From NCBI RefSeq assembly GCF_900142165.1, contig NZ_FQZY01000026.1, positions 1 to 58,162 on the forward strand: a stretch of 58,162 nucleotides of DNA, written 5' to 3'. The translations under genes and the position numbers were made by a program. Shown in pieces: positions 52,818-58,162 of this stretch. Numbering within the stretch: position 1 is the stretch's first letter; each line of letters opens with the position of its first letter. The notes under the pieces were generated by a model. It was not told the DNA's origin. It saw only the letters and a list, made by a program, of their open reading frames with translations, and ran no database searches. This stretch comes from Hespellia stercorisuis DSM 15480. Its GTDB lineage: Bacteria > Bacillota > Clostridia > Lachnospirales > Lachnospiraceae.

Positions 52818-53105
52818 CTATGCTTCCTGTCTCACGCATAAATATCTGAGAACATTGTCCATAATGCGGATACGTTGTTCAACTTCCGCCGGAACAGTAG
52901 AATCAGATTCGAAGTGGATGAAATAGTAGAATCCTTCTTTCATCTTCTGAATTTCGTAAGCTAATCTCTTCTTACCCCATTCATCAACGTCAGTCACGTT
53001 GCCACCGAAACGGGTAACTAATTCTTTTACCTTTTCGATAACTTCTGCTCTAGCGTCGTCTTCGATTTTTGCGTTGACAACAACTGCTAATTCGTATTTG
53101 TTCAT
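52818..53105 (-). CDS. rpsF: Ribosomal protein bS6
   Basis: The protein has 95 residues, with MNKYELAVVVNAKIEDDARA at the start and the conserved DEWGKKRLAYEIQKMKEGFYYF. It is the first gene of the rpsF-ssb-rpsR operon. The S6:S18 complex commonly represses this operon by binding its leader. The ribosome site is AAGGAGGTG. Confidence 0.97.
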   Translation of the reverse strand: MNKYELAVVVNAKIEDDARAEVIEKVKELVTRFGGNVTDVDEWGKKRLAYEIQKMKEGFYYFIHFESDSTVPAEVEQRIRIMDNVLRYLCVRQEA

Positions 53106-53204
53106 GTCTTGGCACCTCCTTATGGTCTCTGGCCCCCGATCATGTCGGGAACAAGGAAAATTAATGATTGCTGAAAATATTCAGCGAATACATCACGAGT
53201 AATC
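53106..53204 (-). ncRNA. rpsF leader, possible S6:S18-binding structure
   Basis: The transcript leader of about 95 bases contains the hairpin CCCGA-CATGA-TCGGG (53135-53149) just before the ribosome site, enclosed by CCTT and AAGG. The CCGA element recalls the S6:S18 autoregulatory motif of many bacteria. The match is only partial. Confidence 0.4.
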
Positions 53205-53233
53205 ATAATATCATGTTTTCCCGCGAATTACAA
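53205..53233 (-). promoter_or_regulatory. rpsF operon promoter
   Basis: TTGTAA (53228-53233) and TATTAT (53205-53210) are 17 bases apart on the minus strand. Confidence 0.65.
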
Positions 53234-53261
53234 GCATTTTCCCGGAAAATTTTTAATGAAA

Positions 53262-53350
53262 GAATTAGGGACAGGGCAGAGGGCAATTGGGGACGTAGCA
53301 AAGTGACACTTTGCTACGTCCCCAATTGCCCTCTGCCCTGTCCCTAATTC
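53262..53350. repeat. REP palindrome copy 5, 89-bp perfect palindrome
   Basis: Two exact 44-base arms surround a single A at 53306. It begins GAATTAGGGACAGGGCAGAG and contains the shared CAATTGGGGACGTAGCAAAG core. It lies between the DUF951 gene stop (53357) and the rpsF promoter. Confidence 0.97.
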
Positions 53351-53356
53351 CTCCGC

Positions 53357-53545
53357 TCAATCTTTCTTCCGGATTTCCTTCGTATTCTTCTCCACCAGTT
53401 TCCTCGATACCATAATCTGGTGCCCACATCCCATACACTTGAGACGGAAGTCTGCGCCGACGCGCAAAATCTCCCACTCCGAACTTCCGCAGGGATGCTT
53501 CTTCTTCATCTTGATCACATCACCAACATTAAACCTGTCTGTCAT
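53357..53545 (-). CDS. DUF951 family protein
   Basis: A 62-residue protein with the family pattern FNVGDVIKMKKKHPCGSSEW then RLKCMGCGHQIMVSR. The cysteines (C19 and a CMGC pair) suggest a zinc site. DUF951 proteins are conserved in Firmicutes and are of unknown, possibly nucleic-acid-related, function. Its stop is 7 bases from a REP. Confidence 0.93.
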   Translation of the reverse strand: MTDRFNVGDVIKMKKKHPCGSSEWEILRVGADFRLKCMGCGHQIMVSRKLVEKNTKEIRKKD

Positions 53546-53655
53546 ATTTCACCTCTGCGTTTCGACACTTTTTTATTTCTTTTCCGACTGTCCACAGCCT
53601 CTCAGTTCCTCACTGCTCCGCAGTTTCTCTATTGACTGCTGTTTCACATCTGCTC

Positions 53656-54444
53656 TTACTTTTTCACATCCCGCGTCTCAATCAGCACCCCATGCATCAG
53701 AAAACGGTCACTCTGGACAACATTCGTGCAAGTTGACAGGCTGACGATCTGAGACGATTTATCCACATTCACATCCACCTGATAAATAGACTGACTCTTA
53801 ATCAGATCAATGTGTGCCTGATATTCCGCGTCATCTTTGTACGACATAATATATTGCTCCGACACCTGGTTCACCACCGCAGCCGCAAACACCTGATATG
53901 TCCGCACCTTTCCGTCGGGCGTGTAAATGTAAAAATACGGGTGCGCATTACAGAACGCCTCATCCTTATACGTCTCGGGCAGCTGTGAAAACATCTCACC
54001 ACCCCAGTTCAGATTATGCCCGTAAATCAATGTGTCCTTGTCGCTGAAGTCGCTGTGATTTCCATAATTCATGAAAATCGCTCCCAGCAGGTTGTCATTT
54101 GCCTGAAATGTTCTGCTAAGATATTCATTGTTATCCGCCCCCTGCACAACCGGATAGCTGATCACAGACGGTTCATCAAATCGGATCCATGCAACCGTAT
54201 CCGGATTAATTGCCAGCAGCTCGTCGAAATTAACCTGAAATGCGTCCGGTTCTCCCGCCTCACCATCTCCAGTATCCTTTGCCAGGTCCTTTACCTTGTC
54301 GTATTCCTTGCTTCCTGAATAATACGGAAACATCATAGTAATGATCTTAAACAATGAAAACGCAAAAACCAGAAGTGCAATGACCAGAATCACGTTCAAA
54401 ACGATATTTGATTTTTTCTTCTCTTTTTTTTCTCTTCGCGCCAT
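53656..54444 (-). CDS. srtB: Class B sortase
   Basis: The protein has 262 residues. A basic tail and a transmembrane helix (about 14-36) precede the catalytic domain. The active His is in TLIYGHNLNWGGEMF, the Cys in VSLSTCTNVVQ and the Arg in SDRFLMHGVL. Class B sortases link proteins to the wall or build pili. No substrate gene is adjacent. Its start lies two bases after the LUD gene stop, so translation is probably coupled. Confidence 0.94.
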   Translation of the reverse strand: MARREKKEKKKSNIVLNVILVIALLVFAFSLFKIITMMFPYYSGSKEYDKVKDLAKDTGDGEAGEPDAFQVNFDELLAINPDTVAWIRFDEPSVISYPVVQGADNNEYLSRTFQANDNLLGAIFMNYGNHSDFSDKDTLIYGHNLNWGGEMFSQLPETYKDEAFCNAHPYFYIYTPDGKVRTYQVFAAAVVNQVSEQYIMSYKDDAEYQAHIDLIKSQSIYQVDVNVDKSSQIVSLSTCTNVVQSDRFLMHGVLIETRDVKK

Positions 54445-54446
54445 AC

Positions 54447-55082
54447 CTAAAACCCTAATGCTTCCCCAACCAAAATCACTTTAATTCTGCCTTTTTGCCG
54501 TGAAAATCTAGTTGTCAGAATCTGGCAGCAAATGCAGTCCCCACTCTTGCAGTCAGCGCAGCACCCCGTCGTTTTACATGGTGTATTGACTTCAAATCGC
54601 TGTGCATTGACCGGTGCTGCAAGATTTCTTGCCCGTGACAGCGCATCATCCTCATCCTTCACCACTTTGTTGATTCCCACAACGAGCAGCAGATGCTTTG
54701 GTCCGTATGCGTAGGCCGATACTCTGTTTGCGTTTCCATCAATGTTGACCAGAACACCGTCCTCAGTGATTGCATTGGTACTTCCCAGATAGTAATCACA
54801 GTCATATGCCTGCAGCATCCGGCTCCGCCTCTCTTCATCATTCGGCGCCGTCTCCCGGTCGATCACCTCGAAGTTTCCCTCGTACACTGTCTTCAGAAGT
54901 CCGATTTCCTCCACCGAATACGTTCCGCCCCAACTAATCTGACTTCCCTCCGGGATCAGCTTCAGGGCCTCCTGCAGTGCATCCTCCTTCGTCTCAGCAT
55001 AATAACCTTCCATGTTACGGGATTCCAGCCCTCTGATGACCCGCTCTGCCAGCATGCGGTTTCTAACCTGTCTCACGTCCAT
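54447..55082 (-). CDS. LUD domain protein (DUF162)
   Basis: The protein has 211 residues. The LUD fold is seen in NRMLAERVIRGLESRNMEGY, GSQISWGGTYSVEEIGL, LGSTNAITEDGVLVNIDGNA and GINKVVKDEDDALSRARN. The C-terminal region CCADCKSGDCICCQ is Cys-rich and may hold a metal. It is related to LutC/YkgG lactate-utilisation proteins, but single-domain forms like this have unclear roles. Confidence 0.9.
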   Translation of the reverse strand: MDVRQVRNRMLAERVIRGLESRNMEGYYAETKEDALQEALKLIPEGSQISWGGTYSVEEIGLLKTVYEGNFEVIDRETAPNDEERRSRMLQAYDCDYYLGSTNAITEDGVLVNIDGNANRVSAYAYGPKHLLLVVGINKVVKDEDDALSRARNLAAPVNAQRFEVNTPCKTTGCCADCKSGDCICCQILTTRFSRQKGRIKVILVGEALGF

Positions 55083-55203
55083 AAGTTATTCCTTTCTTTT
55101 ATGACTTCCTGTCACGACTCTCTGTTATGGCATCCTGTTCTGCACTTTCTTTGTTCTGTGCACTATAAGCTCTATTCCTATACTATTCGCTCCACACTCT
55201 GCA

Positions 55204-55551
55204 CTATCTGCCAATCAGTTTGTTCAGCCGCTCACGCTCTTCCTCTATCCTGGCATATTCCGCATCAATATTGGAATAATCCTCCGCTCTCAACGGCTCC
55301 ACGAGCTCGCAGACCGCCTCAAACAACGGTGTCAGTCCAAGATTTCCGGCAACACCTTTCAGCGCATGTGCATGTTCAAACGCCTCCTTGTACTGCTTCT
55401 CACCAACCGCCTTTTCCAGTCCTGCAAATCCCGGATCATCTGCAAACTGCTCCAGACACATCTCATACAATTCTTCATCATCCATAAACCGCTCCATGGC
55501 TCCTGTCACATCTGCCCCGTACGCCTTACACTTATCCAACAATTCACTCAT
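55204..55551 (-). CDS. HPt phosphotransfer domain protein
   Basis: The protein has 115 residues from ATG 55551, chosen for GGAAGGG. It is a single histidine-phosphotransfer domain with the phospho-acceptor His in EHAHALKGVAGNLGL. It would relay phosphate between a hybrid kinase and a response regulator. Neither partner is next to it. Confidence 0.88.
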   Translation of the reverse strand: MSELLDKCKAYGADVTGAMERFMDDEELYEMCLEQFADDPGFAGLEKAVGEKQYKEAFEHAHALKGVAGNLGLTPLFEAVCELVEPLRAEDYSNIDAEYARIEEERERLNKLIGR

Positions 55552-55645
55552 AGTGCCCTTCCTTTCTCTTTTACTCCATGCTCTTTTTCTGTTCCCTGCC
55601 TTTACATCCGTTTTCTCTTTACTCATCTATTTTTCGTTCTGTTCC

Positions 55646-56518
55646 TCACTGCACCTTCTTATCCGGAATCTTAAAGTCTGGATGTTCACCCAGCCAGCCA
55701 GTCTGAGGCATCGTCTCCAGTCTGTACATGTCTTCTCGCGTGATCTCGAACGAGAAAATGTCCTGGTTCTGTCTCATTCTCTCTGGATTCCCTGACTTCG
55801 GCAGCGGAATGATTCCCCTCTGCAGCAGAAATCTCAAACAGATCTGTGCCGGCGACACCTCGTATTTCCCTGCAAGTTCCATTATAAAAGGATTCTGCAT
55901 CAATTCACTTCTTCCGCCGCGTCCCAACGGACTCCACGCCTGTGGCTGTATGTCATGTTCTTTCAAATAAGCAAGCGCCGTCTCCTGCGCATACCCCGGA
56001 TGCAGCTCCAATTGGTCGACCAGCGGCTTCACAGTGCAGTGCTCCAGAATATTGTCAATGTGGTGTGGAAGGAAATTGCTCAGTCCGATTCCTCTCACCT
56101 TCTTCTCCTTGTACAAATCCTCCAAAGCCTTCCAGGTCTCCACATCCAGTTTCTTCCAGTCTGCGTATTCTGCACTCGGTCGTGGCCAGTGAATCAGATA
56201 TAGGTCAAGATAACCCAGCTGCAAACGTTTCAGAGACCTCTCATATGCTGCCTTAGCCCCCTCATATCCCATCTCATCCGTCCATAACTTCGACACAATG
56301 AAGAACTCCTCCCGTGGAATCCCGCTTTCCTTGATGGCCTTTCCCAGATCTTCCTCCGTCCCATACAACGAAGCCGTATCGAAGTACCGGTATCCGGCTT
56401 CAATCGCGCATTTTGTGACCTCCACACTGTCTGTATCCATGGCTTTATATGTTCCAAATCCAACACAAGGGATCTGCATTCCGTTATTTAATGTATAGCA
56501 ATCATAAATTGAATCCAT
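55646..56518 (-). CDS. Aldo/keto reductase
   Basis: The protein has 290 residues from ATG 56518 (GAGGTG upstream). The catalytic tetrad is visible: Asp and Tyr in RYFDTASLYGTEEDLG, Lys in FIVSKLWTDE and His in LYLIHWPRPS. NADPH-binding residues are in LPKSGNPERMRQN. It reduces aldehydes or ketones and resembles 2,5-diketo-gluconate reductase-like family members. The natural substrate cannot be told. Confidence 0.93.
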   Translation of the reverse strand: MDSIYDCYTLNNGMQIPCVGFGTYKAMDTDSVEVTKCAIEAGYRYFDTASLYGTEEDLGKAIKESGIPREEFFIVSKLWTDEMGYEGAKAAYERSLKRLQLGYLDLYLIHWPRPSAEYADWKKLDVETWKALEDLYKEKKVRGIGLSNFLPHHIDNILEHCTVKPLVDQLELHPGYAQETALAYLKEHDIQPQAWSPLGRGGRSELMQNPFIMELAGKYEVSPAQICLRFLLQRGIIPLPKSGNPERMRQNQDIFSFEITREDMYRLETMPQTGWLGEHPDFKIPDKKVQ

Positions 56519-56693
56519 ACGACACCTCATTTCAGTTTTCTATATTATAAACCATTCTTCTGTAATTTCCAACCTAAGTGTTGAATTTGGATAATTGTTT
56601 GATGAAGTAACGCAGTGACCATTTTCGTCTTGCACACAGTGCACATCTCGGAAGTCTTTACATAGTAAAAAGTAAAAGAATTTCCTGTTATAT

Positions 56694-56723
56694 AAAAAAA
56701 GCACTCAGAAGATTCTGAGTACT
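56694..56723 (-). terminator. Terminator of the rRNA-tRNA transcript
   Basis: On the minus strand GTACTCAGAA and TTCTGAGTGC form a stem followed by TTTTTTT, just after tRNA-Cys. It closes the tRNA cluster. Confidence 0.9.
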
Positions 56724-56729
56724 TTCACA

Positions 56730-56800
56730 AGGCGTCAGGCAGATTTGAACTGCCGATCAGGGTGTTGCAGACCCATGCCTTACCACTTGGCTATGACGCC
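56730..56800 (-). tRNA. tRNA-Cys (GCA)
   Basis: The cloverleaf is complete. The anticodon loop reads CTGCAAC, giving GCA, and the discriminator is U73 as in Cys tRNAs. CCA is not encoded. It is the last gene of the cluster. Confidence 0.95.
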
Positions 56801-56983
56801 ATTCAATATCGCTAAATCGCTACGCAACAATAGCATTATATCAAATTTTCCAAACCTCGTCAAGTCAAAATTTCCTTTTTTATTGTTTTTCCTGTCCTTT
56901 TTTTATCCTTTTTTCTACCTGGATTTTCGACCTGTTATAGCAAAAAAGAAAACCCATACAATAATGAATTTTCTTTTTTTCAG

Positions 56984-57056
56984 TGAAGCATCGGGGATTC
57001 GAACCCCGGACAACTTGATTAAAAGTCAAGTGCTCTACCACCTGAGCTAATGCTCC
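56984..57056 (-). tRNA. tRNA-Lys (TTT)
   Basis: A complete 73-base cloverleaf with the loop ACTTTTAAT (anticodon TTT). CCA is not encoded. The 3' end is duplicated as a remnant at 22755-22789. The 183 bases between it and tRNA-Cys hold no gene. Confidence 0.96.
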
Positions 57057-57091
57057 ATAATATGCAGTTAAATAATAAATGAAATAGAAAA

Positions 57092-57164
<73 letters not shown>

Positions 57165-57230
57165 ATAAGCGTCTTAAATGCTCGTGTACACTCAAATGCT
57201 TCACATACACTACTAACTGTAACACGCAAA

Positions 57231-57304
<74 letters not shown>

Positions 57305-57337
57305 TTATATTATTATTCTTATCTTCTTGGAAGATAA

Positions 57338-57410
57338 AGCCGTTGATCGGACTCGAACCGATGACCTGCTGATTACAAATCAGCTGCTCTACCAACTGAG
57401 CCACAACGGC
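57338..57410 (-). tRNA. tRNA-Thr (TGT)
   Basis: A complete 73-base cloverleaf. The anticodon loop TTTGTAA gives TGT. Confidence 0.95.
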
Positions 57411-57472
57411 AAGTTGTTGTGTTTAGCCGTTTAGGCCGGTAGATGATGAATAAAGATTGTTCAACATCTAAG

Positions 57473-57554
57473 TGGATGGAGAAGGATTCGAACCTTCGAA
57501 GGCGTTGCCAACAGATTTACAGTCTGCCCCCTTTGGCCACTCGGGAACCCATCC
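57473..57554 (-). tRNA. tRNA-Tyr (GTA)
   Basis: An 82-base gene with a long variable arm. The anticodon loop CTGTAAA gives GTA. Confidence 0.95.
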
Positions 57555-57662
57555 AGATTATTTTTTGCATTCATTCAAAAGAATCATATGCAGCTGATAA
57601 ATCAGCACTATACTTTACACTTCATTCTGAATACGCAATGTACTAAGAATGTTTTGTGTAAA

Positions 57663-57735
57663 TGGGACCTACAGGGCTCGAACCTGTGACCCCCTGCTTG
57701 TAAGGCAGGTGCTCTCCCAGCTGAGCTAAGATCCC
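57663..57735 (-). tRNA. tRNA-Val (TAC)
   Basis: A complete 73-base cloverleaf. The anticodon loop CTTACAA gives TAC. Confidence 0.96.
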
Positions 57736-57755
57736 ACAGTAATATTTAAAAGAAG

Positions 57756-57829
57756 CGACCCGGAAGAGACTCGAACTCTCGACCTCCGCCGTGACAGGGC
57801 GGCGCTCTAACCAACTGAGCCACCGGGCC
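57756..57829 (-). tRNA. tRNA-Asp (GTC)
   Basis: A complete 74-base cloverleaf with discriminator G73. The anticodon loop CTGTCAC gives GTC. It is the first tRNA after the 23S gene, 92 bases away. Confidence 0.96.
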
Positions 57830-57921
57830 ATCTTGTAAATACAGAAGATATGTAATATACCTTCAAAACTTCACACAAAGAGTTAAATACTATTCAATCC
57901 ATCCTATTACCTATTCCGTTT

Positions 57922-58162
57922 GGTTATGCCCTCGACCTATTAGTAACAGTCAGCTCCATACATTACTGCACTTCCACCTCTGTCCTATCTACCTTGTCGT
58001 CTTCAAGGGGTCTTACTAACTTGACGTTATGGGATATCTCATCTTGAGGGGGGCTTCACGCTTAGATGCCTTCAGCGTTTATCCCTTCCCGGCTTGGCTA
58101 CTCTGCTATGCTCTTGGTAGAACAACAGATACACCAGCGGCCAGTCCAACCCGGTCCTCTCG
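57922..58162 (-). rRNA. 23S ribosomal RNA, 3' end (partial)
   Basis: The minus strand reads the conserved 3' end of 23S rRNA, including the sarcin-ricin-proximal GAGAGGACCGGGTTGGAC and the terminal ACTAATAGGTCGAGGGCATAACC-type end (only part quoted). The gene continues past the window edge. No 5S gene follows it before the tRNA cluster. Confidence 0.95.

Overview
The window looks like the chromosome of a spore-forming, anaerobic Firmicute of the Lachnospiraceae type. It carries sporulation genes (spoIID, a spoIIQ-like gene, cwlD, a bofA-like gene), peroxide defence built on rubrerythrins under a PerR-type regulator, mecA, a class B sortase, an ileS T-box and a Tad pilus locus. This placement rests on gene content and family resemblance only. 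Almost all host genes and the 23S rRNA lie on the minus strand, which suggests that the replication fork crosses the window from right to left.

Positions 1 to about 11219 are the right-hand part of an AT-rich integrated mobile element whose left end is outside the window. It holds an overlapping relaxase-tail and membrane-protein pair, small hypothetical genes, a small resolvase, a lipoprotein-like membrane protein, and an MmeI-like (type IIL) restriction-modification enzyme with its XRE regulator. Its rightmost operon has an excisionase-like protein, two tiny proteins, a protein made of two degenerate resolvase folds, and a large serine recombinase. The element interrupts the Tad pilus ATPase gene cpaF/tadA, and the recombinase reading frame runs through the junction into host DNA.

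11.2-25.1 kb: truncated cpaF, tadZ, bofA-like, dCMP deaminase, upp, sua5, cwlD and a GH18 protein, then a cloverleaf-like repeat, mecA, a DUF1858 protein, a DnaA-box cluster, and an SH3/NlpC-P60 wall hydrolase with a WalR-like box. A tRNA-Lys 3' remnant follows, then the plus-strand perR, reverse rubrerythrin and rubrerythrin genes and a GIY-YIG protein. 25.2-37.7 kb: spoIIQ-like, spoIID, a membrane protein with 12-residue repeats, glgP, ileS with a T-box, and a two-component system. 37.9-46.7 kb: V4R and diguanylate cyclase genes, a lipase-like hydrolase, citrate synthase, CvpA, a DUF5711-like protein, a LysM protein and an HD protein.

46.7-56.5 kb: an NYN/OST-HTH protein, a REP-associated tyrosine transposase (RAYT), the serine catabolism operon sstT-sdaAB-sdaAA, rpsF-ssb-rpsR, DUF951, sortase B, a LUD protein, an HPt protein and an aldo/keto reductase. 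Five copies of one long palindrome, built around a shared core, lie between 34.1 and 53.4 kb, and two of them flank the RAYT gene. The end of the window is a tRNA cluster (in transcription order Asp, Val, Tyr, Thr, fMet, Phe, Lys, Cys) downstream of a 23S rRNA gene, with no 5S rRNA between them.

The items most worth a second look are the two-domain pseudo-resolvase beside the large serine recombinase, the pilus ATPase gene split by a potentially reversible element, the RAYT/REP family with one REP in the ileS leader and one supplying two stop codons, the 18.94-19.10 kb cloverleaf with alternative pairings, and the DnaA-box cluster away from any visible dnaA.
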